15,967 nucleotides of DNA from RGIG7300 sp045657645 (GTDB lineage: Bacteria; Bacillota; Clostridia; Oscillospirales; CAG-272), in assembly GCA_045657645.1 (NCBI GenBank), contig JAZOTL010000127.1:1-15967 (forward strand), given 5' to 3'. Positions 6,593 through 13,072 of the stretch are shown here, one piece after another. Under the pieces are notes generated by a model. It was given only the letters and a program-made list of their open reading frames with translations. It made no database searches and was not told where the DNA came from. Numbering within the stretch: position 1 is the stretch's first letter; each line of letters begins with the position of its first letter. The translations under genes were made by a program, and so were the position numbers.

Positions 6593-7399
6593 ATGAGCAA
6601 ACAAACTACAACAAAGATAATAATTATTGCCGCAATAGTAATTGTAGCTATTGTGCTTGTAGTAAACTGCTTTTCCGTTGTAAAGGCAGGTCACACAGGC
6701 GTTGTGCTTACCTTCGGCGCAGTTGAAGAAAAGGTTCTTTCCGAGGGTATACACTTTAAGGTTCCCTTTGTACAAGAAGTAGTGCAGATGAACAACCGTA
6801 CTCAAAAGACCGAAACCTCCGGTACCGCTTCCTCAAAGGACCTGCAGATAATATCCTATGTTGTTGCGGTAAACTATCACGTTAACAACACCTCATCCTC
6901 TACCTTGTATCAGAACGTAGGTATGGATTACGGTTCGGTAGTTATCGTTCCTGCAATACAGGAGAGTATTAAGGCTGTTACAGCACAGTACACCGCAGAG
7001 GAGCTTATTACAAAGCGCCAGTCAGTAGGCGACCAGATAAAGGATGCCCTTTCTGTTAAGATAGAGCAGTACGGTATAACCGTTGAAATATTCAACATTG
7101 TAAACTTTGATTTCTCTGAAGAATTCAATGCCGCAGTTGAAGCAAAGCAGACTGCACAGCAGAACGCACTTAAGGCTGAACAGGACCTTGCCCGTATTGA
7201 GGTAGAGGCACAGCAGACCATTACTCAGGCAGAGGCAGAGGCACAGAGCATTAAGCTTATACAGGACGCTCTTGCTCTTTCCCCCGATTACATAGAGTAT
7301 ATTAAGTGGAACAAGTGGAACGGTCAGCTCCCCAACGTGCTTGGAGAAAGCGACCTGCTCCTTAACGTGGATGGTGCTGCAGGCAATACTGCAAACTAA
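6593..7399 (+). CDS. SPFH/prohibitin family membrane protein
   Basis: A 268-residue protein with one N-terminal membrane helix (about 8-28) and then the SPFH domain (about 30-190; note the G-V-V-L-T-FG and EGIHFKVPF segments). An Ala/Glu/Gln-rich coiled coil follows (about 180-225, AKQTAQQNALKAEQD and on), and a tail with YIKWNKWNGQLP, the bacterial counterpart of the usual KWDGK-P motif. Family members form large oligomeric rings or scaffolds in membrane microdomains. The ATG at 6593 is chosen because AAAGGAG lies just upstream; a TTG at 6563 would make the ribosome site coding. It is transcribed alone from a consensus promoter and ends at a terminator shared with tspO. No partner NfeD or protease gene is adjacent. 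Confidence 0.9.
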   Translation: MSKQTTTKIIIIAAIVIVAIVLVVNCFSVVKAGHTGVVLTFGAVEEKVLSEGIHFKVPFVQEVVQMNNRTQKTETSGTASSKDLQIISYVVAVNYHVNNTSSSTLYQNVGMDYGSVVIVPAIQESIKAVTAQYTAEELITKRQSVGDQIKDALSVKIEQYGITVEIFNIVNFDFSEEFNAAVEAKQTAQQNALKAEQDLARIEVEAQQTITQAEAEAQSIKLIQDALALSPDYIEYIKWNKWNGQLPNVLGESDLLLNVDGAAGNTAN

Positions 7400-7406
7400 A
7401 ATATAA

Positions 7407-7433
7407 AAAAGCTGACCTTTGGGTCAGCTTTAT
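7407..7433. terminator. bidirectional terminator shared by SPFH gene and tspO
   Basis: AAAGCTGACC (7408-7417) pairs with GGTCAGCTTT (7422-7431) around a 4-nt loop, with A-rich and T-rich flanks on both sides. It serves the converging genes. The tspO stop codon (7430-7432) lies inside the edge of the stem. Confidence 0.9.
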
Positions 7434-7903
7434 TTATTTAACATCCATACCATATAGTTCAGATATGCTGCAAAGGTTACCCAAACAAGATAGGGTATCT
7501 GCAGATAGGCTGCCGTTTTATCCACGTCGTAAAAGGTAATTATCATCAAAAGAATTAAAGTCCAGAGCGCGATGATCCACAAAAAGGAAAAACCGAAAGC
7601 CTGTAGATTAAAGAAGAGTATACTCCAGAAGAAGTTGAAGAATAGCTGCAATGCGTATAATTTTATACCCTGACTTCTGTCCTTTGAAGGTGGAGCAAGC
7701 CATATTCTTGCCGCGCTTATTCCCATTAGTGCGTAGAGTATAGTCCACACAATGGGAAATACAATAGCCGGCGGAGTAAGAGCAGGCTTTTCAAGCATAT
7801 TATAGCTATCCATTCCCCCGGCAGTTAATAATCCTGCCAATATACCCACTATCTCCGGTATAAGTATTGAGATAAGGTATACCTTCCATTTGCTTTTTTT
7901 CAT
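7430..7903 (-). CDS. tspO: TspO/MBR family integral membrane protein
   Basis: A 157-residue protein with five predicted helices (about 8-27, 46-67, 81-99, 104-124, 131-154). TspO hallmarks: KPALTPP (39-45), the helix-2 motif WTILYALMG (53-61), Gln86/Asn90/Trp93 in helix 3, and PYLVW plus FAAYLN (137-149) in helix 5. The family binds tetrapyrroles such as protoporphyrin IX and is tied to stress responses; the role in Clostridia is unclear. Start codon is supported by GGGGTGAT about 6 nt upstream. No convincing promoter hexamers were found in the 166-nt divergent region 7904-8069. Converges with the SPFH gene. Confidence 0.95.
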   Translation of the reverse strand: MKKSKWKVYLISILIPEIVGILAGLLTAGGMDSYNMLEKPALTPPAIVFPIVWTILYALMGISAARIWLAPPSKDRSQGIKLYALQLFFNFFWSILFFNLQAFGFSFLWIIALWTLILLMIITFYDVDKTAAYLQIPYLVWVTFAAYLNYMVWMLNK

Positions 7904-8012
7904 AATATATCACCCCGTATATACTATGAAAAAATATGGGATTTATTCGTTGTTTTTAGTAAGGGGGATAATTTCAAATTTATATTATGTTTTTCGTTTC
8001 TAATTAAATCAG

Positions 8013-8041
8013 TTGATTTTAGCGTGGGGGTGTGGTAAAAT
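8013..8041 (+). promoter_or_regulatory. sigma-A promoter of the AIM24 gene
   Basis: TTGATT (8013-8018), 17-bp spacer, TAAAAT (8036-8041) preceded by TGG (extended -10). Leader about 22 nt. Confidence 0.75.
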
Positions 8042-8069
8042 AAAACAAAAAGCAACAAGGAGTTATATC

Positions 8070-8795
8070 ATGCTGAATTATAAAATAGAGGGCGGAAATA
8101 TGCCTGTTGTTATATGCTACCCTGAGGCAGGGCAGACCCTTTGTTTAGAGGGCGGCTCGATGAGCTGGATGAGCCCCAATATGCATATGGAAACCAACTC
8201 CGGCGGCGGAATAAAGAAAGCTATTGGCAGACTGTTTTCGGGTGAATCCATATTCTTGAACGAATATACTCCTGAGGGTGGCAGCGGAATGATAGCCTTT
8301 GCTTCCAGTTTCCCTGGTTCAATTATTCCCTATGAGGTAAGGGAAGGGAACGGCATCATAGTTCAAAAGTCGGGCTTTCTTGCAATGGAAAAGGGCTTGG
8401 AGCTCTCTGTGTATTTCCAAAAGAAGCTTGGTGCAGGATTCTTTGGCGGTGAAGGCTTTATTATGCAGAGGGTAAGCGGAAACGGCTTGGTATTTATAGA
8501 AATAGACGGCTACTGTAAGGAATATGACCTTATGGCAGGCGAAAGTATAATCGTAGATACAGGTTATCTTGCGGCAATGAGCGAGAGCTGTACTATGGAT
8601 ATTCAAAGGGTAAAGGGTGTAAAAAATATGTTTTTTGGCGGAGAGGGATTATTTAACACAAGAATCACAGGCCCCGGTAAGGTCTATCTCCAGTCAATGC
8701 CCCTGTATAACACTGCACGTGTGCTTGCCCCCTATATGCCGAGTGCATCCTCCGGCGATGATAAGGGAATAAAGATAAACTTTGGGGATAATTAA
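8070..8795 (+). CDS. TIGR00266/AIM24 family protein
   Basis: A 241-residue beta-rich protein of the AIM24 family. Typical features: an N-terminal Y-K-I-E-G segment, LEGGSMSWMSPNM (about 26-38), glycine-rich KKAIGRLFSGES, GFFGGEGFI near 130 and a second MFFGGEGLF near 190, then TGPGKVYLQSMPL near the C-terminus. It is double-psi-beta-barrel-like by family knowledge. No enzyme activity is established. There are no membrane helices. The ATG at 8070 is chosen over an upstream TTG because AAGGAG (8057-8062) precedes it by 7 nt; the upstream TTG is itself part of the -35. It is followed after 115 nt by the XRE regulator, without an obvious terminator between them. Confidence 0.9.
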   Translation: MLNYKIEGGNMPVVICYPEAGQTLCLEGGSMSWMSPNMHMETNSGGGIKKAIGRLFSGESIFLNEYTPEGGSGMIAFASSFPGSIIPYEVREGNGIIVQKSGFLAMEKGLELSVYFQKKLGAGFFGGEGFIMQRVSGNGLVFIEIDGYCKEYDLMAGESIIVDTGYLAAMSESCTMDIQRVKGVKNMFFGGEGLFNTRITGPGKVYLQSMPLYNTARVLAPYMPSASSGDDKGIKINFGDN

Positions 8796-8829
8796 AGACA
8801 AGATTTAATATTACGGATATCTACCAATA

Positions 8830-8850
8830 GTTGATATATCATTAATCAAC
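8830..8850. promoter_or_regulatory. inverted repeat upstream of the XRE gene, candidate operator
   Basis: GTTGAT (8830-8835) and ATCAAC (8845-8850) face each other across 9 nt, and TGATATATCA (8832-8841) is a perfect palindrome overlapping the first arm. It lies about 60 nt upstream of the regulator start codon, where an autoregulatory site would be expected. A possible -10 TATACT sits at 8884-8889 with no good -35. XRE control is a guess. Confidence 0.35.
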
Positions 8851-8910
8851 CAAAAGTACGTGGATTTTTTATAGAAATTCATTTATACTAATAGTGAAGG
8901 GAGGCAGACT

Positions 8911-9522
8911 ATGGATCAAGTGAAAATCGGAAGGTTTATTGCCCAGCGTAGAAAAATGGTGAATTTAACCCAACTGCAGTTGGCGCATAAATTGAATATT
9001 ACCAACAGGGCAGTATCAAAATGGGAAACGGGAAAAGCCTTGCCCGACTCGTCAATTATGCTTGAACTGTGCGGTCTTCTTGAAATTACAGTTAATGATT
9101 TATTAACCGGGGAGGTAGTTACAATGGAAAATTACAACAAAGAATTAGAAAAAAATCTGCTTGAAATGGTAAAGCAGAAAGAAGAAGCTGACAAGAGATT
9201 GCTGTTTTTAGAAGTTTTGATAGGCGCGTTATGCATAACAATAATGCTTGTATTTGCGATCGTTGCTTCATATGTAGCTATGGCAGAGTGGCTTAGAATT
9301 TTACTTATTGTTATCGGATTAATTCCTTTTTTGATTGCCTTGCCCTTTATGTTAAAAATAGAGCAGGTAGCAGGATATTACCAATGTAAGGAGTGTGGTC
9401 ACAAATATGTTCCCACATTTAAGGCAGTTAATTTAGCACCCCATATGGGCAGAACCAGATATATGAAGTGCCCTGAATGCCATAAAAAGTCCTGGCAGAA
9501 GAAAGTTATAAGCAAAGATTAA
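8911..9522 (+). CDS. XRE-family regulator with two membrane helices and a C-terminal zinc ribbon
   Basis: A 203-residue protein in three parts. Residues 6-62 are a Cro/CI helix-turn-helix: LTQLQLAHKLNITNRAVSKWE with the usual GKALPD and a final L-L-EITVNDLL. Residues 73-96 are charged and probably helical. Two hydrophobic helices follow at about 98-122 and 128-149. Residues 157-195 form a zinc ribbon with C159-x2-C162 and C187-x2-C190. The layout implies a DNA-binding head held at the inner membrane, with the ribbon also cytoplasmic if both helices cross. Ligand and targets are unknown. GGGAGG lies 8 nt before the ATG. Base composition is more AT-rich than the preceding genes. It faces the tag operon tail-to-tail. 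Confidence 0.88.
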   Translation: MDQVKIGRFIAQRRKMVNLTQLQLAHKLNITNRAVSKWETGKALPDSSIMLELCGLLEITVNDLLTGEVVTMENYNKELEKNLLEMVKQKEEADKRLLFLEVLIGALCITIMLVFAIVASYVAMAEWLRILLIVIGLIPFLIALPFMLKIEQVAGYYQCKECGHKYVPTFKAVNLAPHMGRTRYMKCPECHKKSWQKKVISKD

Positions 9523-9523
9523 T

Positions 9524-9570
9524 AAAAAATTACACCCTCAATGTTTTCCGTGACGGGGGAATTTTTATTA
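9524..9570. terminator. probable bidirectional terminator between the XRE gene and the tag operon
   Basis: AAAAATT (9525-9531) pairs with AATTTTT (9560-9566), continued by an imperfect inner stem (CCCTCA side against TGACGGGGG side). It lies 2 nt after the XRE stop with T-tracts on both outer edges. The inner mismatches lower confidence. Confidence 0.5.
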
Positions 9571-9630
9571 AGATAATATATCAATCTCAATGTTTCCTGT
9601 ATCGGTATTTATCTCGCATTTGCCGACTGT
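9568..9630 (-). pseudogene. relic 3' end of a DUF4097-type gene
   Basis: Directly after the tag stop, the minus strand reads GKCEINTDTGNIEIDILS and then a stop. The intact DUF4097 gene at 11198-12103 ends GGKCEINTDTGDIKITTN. The DNA agrees in 28 of 30 positions over 9596-9625 versus 11223-11252. No start codon, signal segment or earlier beta-repeats precede it; upstream sequence is the end of tag in another frame. I read it as the surviving tail of a second DUF4097 gene cut off by a rearrangement at about 9628-9640. Confidence 0.6.
9596..9625. repeat. direct repeat copy 1 (DUF4097 3'-end sequence)
   Basis: Thirty bases matching 11223-11252 in the same orientation with two mismatches (both T/C). 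The two copies flank the DUF6897-like/GNAT/tag module, about 1.63 kb apart. Confidence 0.8.
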
Positions 9631-9632
9631 TT

Positions 9633-10193
9633 TTAATTGTTTTTTGAAAAACAGAAACAATCCTTTGAATGTCCGTTTATTATCCCTATAGCTTGTAAAT
9701 ACGAATATATAATCGTAGATCCCACAAAGGTCATACCGCGTTTTTTCAGGTCTTTTGATATACTGTCGGATAATGGGGAAGTGGTTCTTTGGGTGAATTC
9801 CTCGTAAACAACAGAGTTGTTTGTAAAGGACCATATATAAGCATCAAAGGAGCCGAATTCCTTTTGTATTGCTTTAAATACAATGCTGTTGTTTATAGCT
9901 GCCTTTATCTTCAAACGGTTGCGAATTATTGAGGGGTCGCCTATCAGTCTTTGTATTTTTGCATCGTCATAAGCCGACACCTTATCAACATCAAAATTGT
10001 CAAAAGCAGCGCGGAAGTTTTGTCGTTTATTAAGTACACATTCCCAGGATAGCCCTGCCTGAAAGGCCTCTAATATGAGCAGCTCATAGAGCTTTTTATC
10101 ATCGTGCAGAGGCTGTCCCCATTCATTATCGTGGTAATTTACGTAGGTATCATTATTTAAGTTGACCCAACTGCATCTTTTTTTGTTTTCCAT
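9633..10193 (-). CDS. tag: DNA-3-methyladenine glycosylase I
   Basis: Removes 3-methyladenine from alkylated DNA, starting base excision repair. At 186 residues it is the normal length. The family zinc site can be traced: Cys7 (RCSWV), His21 (YHDNEWG), and the C-terminal His and Cys in NGHSKDC. The catalytic/base-recognition segment LILEAFQAGLSWECVLNKR follows DDKKLYE. The start codon lies within the last 37 nt of the GNAT gene, in the -1 frame, so translation is probably coupled; its own ribosome site is weak (GGGAAAAG). It is the last gene of the DUF6897-like/GNAT/tag operon and is followed immediately by the DUF4097 relic and a terminator. Confidence 0.95.
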   Translation of the reverse strand: MENKKRCSWVNLNNDTYVNYHDNEWGQPLHDDKKLYELLILEAFQAGLSWECVLNKRQNFRAAFDNFDVDKVSAYDDAKIQRLIGDPSIIRNRLKIKAAINNSIVFKAIQKEFGSFDAYIWSFTNNSVVYEEFTQRTTSPLSDSISKDLKKRGMTFVGSTIIYSYLQAIGIINGHSKDCFCFSKNN

Positions 10194-10738
10194 AGATATC
10201 TGTTCTTTTCCCAGTCTTTTCTTGTGAGCAGAGTTACGTGGCCTGTGCGTTTTTCTCCCAGCAGGGGCACGTCAACGTTCTTTGTGGTGTGGTGATAGGT
10301 AAATCCGCACTTTTCCATAGCTCGTTTGGATTTTTCGTTTCCATCATAATATCCGCACCATACAGCGACCATAGAAAGCTCCTCAAAAGCGTGGCGGATA
10401 AGCTCGGTTGCGGCTTCGGGGATAATACCCCTGCCCCAATAGGGCTTTCCAAGCCAATAACCAAGTTCACATTCGTCCAAACGGTCGGTCAGGTCGGTTG
10501 CATCCCCTGTTTTTAAGCCGATACTGCCGATAGGCTTGTTATTCTCCTTTAAACATACGGCGTAGGTGTGGGGTGTTGAGAGAACATTTTTTATTATATC
10601 AAGGCTGTTTTCCACGCTTGTGTGTGCAGGCCAGCCTGCAGGATAGCCTATATCGGGATCGGATGCGTATTTGTACAGGTCTTCGGCATCATCCTCCCGC
10701 CAGGGGCGAAGGATAAGTCTTTGTGTTTCAAGTGTCAT
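10157..10738 (-). CDS. GNAT family N-acetyltransferase (RimJ/RimL-like)
   Basis: A 193-residue acetyl-CoA-dependent acyltransferase. It opens with the family's LETQRLILRPWREDDAEDLY. The acetyl-CoA loop is YWGRGIIPEA (about 101-110), followed by an A-x-E-LIRHAFEEL helix and the NEKSKRAMEKCGF motif near 140. The substrate cannot be told: a protein N-terminus or a small molecule are both possible. The ATG at 10738 is chosen because it comes 7 nt after the stop of the upstream gene; a TTG at 10756 overlaps that gene and has no ribosome site. The ribosome site is poor (AAAAGAAAA), suggesting coupling to the upstream gene. The end overlaps tag by 37 nt. Confidence 0.88.
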   Translation of the reverse strand: MTLETQRLILRPWREDDAEDLYKYASDPDIGYPAGWPAHTSVENSLDIIKNVLSTPHTYAVCLKENNKPIGSIGLKTGDATDLTDRLDECELGYWLGKPYWGRGIIPEAATELIRHAFEELSMVAVWCGYYDGNEKSKRAMEKCGFTYHHTTKNVDVPLLGEKRTGHVTLLTRKDWEKNRYLWKTKKDAVGST

Positions 10739-10745
10739 TTTTCTT

Positions 10746-11084
10746 TTAGTCCGCAATTATTGATTTTTTCTTACCGTTTTTCTTTCTGGGATATTCACGC
10801 AGTCTTACAACAAAATCAAGATTTACAGCTTCTGTTGTACCGTTTTTCTCTATAAGTGCAGCCGTATCTGTTACCTCTTTTATTATTCCTGTTATCTGGG
10901 TTCCGTTGAATGTATAGATGATACATTCCTTTTCTATAAATCTTTTTGCAAGCTCTGACATTTTTGTTTTGTCCTCCGTTTTTCTTGATTTGATATGCTG
11001 CTTCATCCACGCATTTTTGTTGTTTTGGCTTTGCAGCAAAAAAATAATTAATAAAATGAATATTAGATAATAGGCGGGGTTCAC
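10746..11084 (-). CDS. small membrane-anchored DUF6897-like protein
   Basis: A 112-residue protein. Residues 3-20 form a membrane helix (YYLIFILLIIFLL), then a basic linker. From about 43 to 102 there is a small beta domain: AKRFIEKECIIYTFNGTQITGIIKEV, then AALIEKNGTTEAVNLDFVVRLREYP. It closes with a lysine-rich tail. The domain resembles DUF6897 proteins of Clostridia and has an Sm/KOW-like strand pattern; the assignment is from memory. The start is GTG, preceded by GAGGTGAT at good spacing; no ATG is available nearby. It heads the operon with GNAT and tag from an extended -10 promoter. Function unknown. Confidence 0.75.
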   Translation of the reverse strand: MNPAYYLIFILLIIFLLQSQNNKNAWMKQHIKSRKTEDKTKMSELAKRFIEKECIIYTFNGTQITGIIKEVTDTAALIEKNGTTEAVNLDFVVRLREYPRKKNGKKKSIIAD

Positions 11085-11115
11085 ATTATCACCTCGGTAA
11101 TCAATTTCATTGTTT

Positions 11116-11144
11116 ATTATATCATTGTTCTGTTACTTTTTCTA
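11116..11144 (-). promoter_or_regulatory. sigma-A promoter of the DUF6897-like/GNAT/tag operon
   Basis: Minus strand: TAGAAA (11144-11139), 17-bp spacer, perfect TATAAT (11121-11116) with TGA before it (extended -10). The -35 is weak (4 of 6), the -10 is ideal. Confidence 0.7.
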
Positions 11145-11159
11145 CCTTTTTGATGCAAA

Positions 11160-11191
11160 AATTGCGGCAAGGAGAATTGTTCTCCTTGCCG
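11160..11191 (-). terminator. intrinsic terminator of the PadR-DUF1700-DUF4097 operon
   Basis: A perfect 12-bp stem, CGGCAAGGAGAA (11165-11176) against TTCTCCTTGCCG (11180-11191), with a 3-nt loop. It is followed on the minus strand by CAATTTTT and lies 7 nt after the DUF4097 stop. Confidence 0.93.
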
Positions 11192-11197
11192 TCATTT

Positions 11198-12103
11198 TCA
11201 GTTAGTTGTTATTTTAATATCTCCCGTATCGGTATTTATCTCGCACTTGCCGCCTGTGGTTGTTTTAGGAAGTTCAACTCTGCCCGTATCGGTTTGGGTA
11301 ATAAACACCTTATCGGTAAGCAAACTTCCGCTAACGTCTCCCGTATCGGTCTCAACAAAAATATCAGCGGCATCCGAGCCGTCAAAAATTACATCGCCCG
11401 TGCTTCTCTTGATCGAGAGTTTTTCTGCGGCAATAACATTTTTTAAGGATATATCTCCTGTGCTTCCACTGGTTATGAAGTTTTTGCATTCGATATTGGT
11501 TAATTTGGTTTTTCCGGTTGATACTTTGATGTTGGTATCACCTTCACAGATCACATTAGAAACGGTAACGTTGCCAGTTGAAACAGTAAGGTCAAGGTTA
11601 TCTGCGGATATGTTTTCAATACTAATATCGCCTGTACTTAACGAGATATCAACACTTTTAAAGTTAAAATCTTTCGGTATTTCAACATCTGCGGTGCTTC
11701 CTTTTATAAAGAGTGAGGCGTATTCCGCTTTTGGAAGATAAACCGTAATCTTAGGTGAGCCGAAGTTTACTCCGATATAGTCATACCATTCTTTCTTGGC
11801 AACCACATCGATGGTAAGAGTGCCATCTTGAATAATTACAGAGTGCTTTGCGTTATCCGGTTCATAACAAATCACTTTACATATTTCGTTATCAGACGGT
11901 GCAAAGTGTATGTCTGCAGTATCCGTATTCACAAAAATACCGTCAAACGCTTCGCTGATTTCATAAGTGTTTGTTTCGTATTTAACCGTTGCCAGTTTAG
12001 TAAAATCCCATCCAAGCGTTGTCATTACACCTGCAAAGAGAATACAGCCAATCAGCACAAGAGAAGCTGCTATAATAAGCCATACTTTTGTTTTTGTTCT
12101 CAT
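11198..12103 (-). CDS. DUF4097 family beta-strand repeat protein
   Basis: A 301-residue membrane-anchored protein: one N-terminal helix (about 7-28), then a repetitive beta-solenoid of some 20-residue turns marked by a recurring S/D-T-G-D/N/K motif (for example LSTGDISIENI, VSTGNVTVSNV, GSTGDISLKNV, RSTGDVIFDG, DTGDVSG). Most of it should lie outside the membrane. Relatives partner with PadR and DUF1700 proteins; LiaX-like members of the family act in cell-envelope stress responses, so a role in sensing or shielding against envelope damage is inferred. Its ATG shares one base with the DUF1700 stop (TAATG), and GGAGGT lies within the end of DUF1700. The 3' end has a relic copy at 9568-9630. 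Confidence 0.9.
   Translation of the reverse strand: MRTKTKVWLIIAASLVLIGCILFAGVMTTLGWDFTKLATVKYETNTYEISEAFDGIFVNTDTADIHFAPSDNEICKVICYEPDNAKHSVIIQDGTLTIDVVAKKEWYDYIGVNFGSPKITVYLPKAEYASLFIKGSTADVEIPKDFNFKSVDISLSTGDISIENISADNLDLTVSTGNVTVSNVICEGDTNIKVSTGKTKLTNIECKNFITSGSTGDISLKNVIAAEKLSIKRSTGDVIFDGSDAADIFVETDTGDVSGSLLTDKVFITQTDTGRVELPKTTTGGKCEINTDTGDIKITTN
11223..11252. repeat. direct repeat copy 2 (DUF4097 3'-end sequence)
   Basis: The intact-gene counterpart of 9596-9625, same orientation, 28 of 30 bases identical. It encodes the GKCEINTDTG segment. Confidence 0.8.
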
Positions 12104-12699
12104 TACGCTACCTCCCCCCTAAAGCAATTCTTAATCCATATTGCTATTTTCTTTGTGAGTATCAAAGTACCCTTTGTTGCTGCCTTGCATCCGTAGAACA
12201 TAAAGATAGAAAGTCCTGCGCAAACAACACCTGCGGCAAGCATAGCAACGCCTGAAGCGCAGTTACCGTCTACGGTAAAAATGACACACGTCAGCACACT
12301 TCCGACAGAACAAGCGGCAAGAGAAGCAAAGACTGCCCACAAGGAAATAATCACAGACCACAAGGAAATGTAAAGTGAGAGAATTACGGCAAATGCGGCA
12401 ATACCTAATGAAAGCCATACAGGAGAACCAAGTGCTAAAAGTACAATTTCCCATCCTTTCAGCCGTCTTTTGGGTTTTATTCTTTCCTTTGCAATTTTGG
12501 TAAGAGGAGTGTCTGCAACTACCTGAGTAATGATCTCATCAACAGCTCCAACTGCCGAAACCGCTTCCTCCTCCGAAAGACCTTCTTCCATTCGGTCTTC
12601 GATCATTTCATTGTAAAAAGTCAAGCGTTCTTCAATATCATCCTGTGGCAAGCCTTTCAAGCCTTTGCGTAACTGCAAAAGAAACTCTTGTTTAGTCAT
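12103..12699 (-). CDS. DUF1700 domain-containing membrane protein
   Basis: A 198-residue protein. The N-terminal cytoplasmic part (1-80) is the DUF1700 signature: TKQEFLLQLRKGLKGLP-DDIEERL-FYNEMIEDRMEEG-SEEEAVSAVG, an amphipathic helical hairpin. It is followed by a basic stretch and four hydrophobic segments (about 84-110, 113-131, 133-145 and 150-171), then a basic tail. It is found as the middle gene between PadR and DUF4097 in many Firmicutes. It probably works as the membrane partner of the DUF4097 protein, though no biochemical function is established. AAGGAGG lies 8-9 nt before its ATG, inside the PadR gene, which it overlaps by 8 nt. Confidence 0.92.
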   Translation of the reverse strand: MTKQEFLLQLRKGLKGLPQDDIEERLTFYNEMIEDRMEEGLSEEEAVSAVGAVDEIITQVVADTPLTKIAKERIKPKRRLKGWEIVLLALGSPVWLSLGIAAFAVILSLYISLWSVIISLWAVFASLAACSVGSVLTCVIFTVDGNCASGVAMLAAGVVCAGLSIFMFYGCKAATKGTLILTKKIAIWIKNCFRGEVA

Positions 12700-13012
12700 C
12701 GCCCTTATCCTCCTTGGTTACAAATTGGTAAATAGAGAGCATCTCTTTCCACTCGTTTTTAAAATCCTCTATGCGTTTAAGTCCCTCATTGTTTATATGG
12801 TAATATTTACGGAGCCTGCCGCCGTGCTCTACAGTACGAACGGTCAACATATTTGCTGCTTCCAAACGTTTTAGAATGGTATATAAGGTGGATTCAGAAA
12901 GCTCAATATACGGCTTCATATCCTTAATAATCTTATAGCCGTATGAATCTTCGCTTTTAATCGCAGCCAACACGCATACGTCCAAAAGACCTCGTTTTAA
13001 CTGAATGTCCAT
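12692..13012 (-). CDS. PadR family transcriptional regulator
   Basis: A 106-residue winged-helix repressor of the short PadR subtype. Visible: KRGLLDVCVLAAI (helix 1), DSYGYKIIKDM (helix 2), LSESTLYTILKRLEAANML (recognition helix region), and the wing with a G-G-R-LRKYYHI core, ending in a short dimerisation helix. Such regulators usually repress their own operon and respond to membrane-active compounds. GGGAGGT precedes the ATG. The promoter just upstream carries an inverted repeat that overlaps the -10, consistent with autorepression of all three genes. Confidence 0.95.
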   Translation of the reverse strand: MDIQLKRGLLDVCVLAAIKSEDSYGYKIIKDMKPYIELSESTLYTILKRLEAANMLTVRTVEHGGRLRKYYHINNEGLKRIEDFKNEWKEMLSIYQFVTKEDKGDD

Positions 13013-13032
13013 ACAATACCTCCCTTTACATA

Positions 13033-13053
13033 ATACATCGTAACACGAGGTAT
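13033..13053. promoter_or_regulatory. PadR operator, imperfect 21-bp palindrome
   Basis: Arms ATACNTCGT and ACGANGTAT are separated by 3 nt; eight of nine base pairs match. It covers the -10 hexamer and adjoining spacer of the padR promoter, so a bound dimer would block RNA polymerase. Recognition by this PadR is inferred from position. Confidence 0.65.
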
Positions 13054-13065
13054 CGGTTTTGTCAA
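13037..13065 (-). promoter_or_regulatory. sigma-A promoter of the PadR-DUF1700-DUF4097 operon
   Basis: Minus strand: consensus TTGACA (13065-13060), 17-bp spacer, TACGAT (13042-13037). The non-consensus -10 bases belong to the operator arm. Confidence 0.75.
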
Positions 13066-13072
13066 TAGATTA

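Noticed and set aside
8013..8069. TTG start extending the AIM24 protein by nineteen residues
   Set aside because: The extension would cover the -35, the -10 and the Shine-Dalgarno site; the ATG at 8070 fits the family.
9633..9834. An 88-residue protein covering the end of tag and the DUF4097 relic
   Set aside because: Only the last ~20 residues have recognisable homology; the rest is the antiphase shadow of tag, with no ribosome site.
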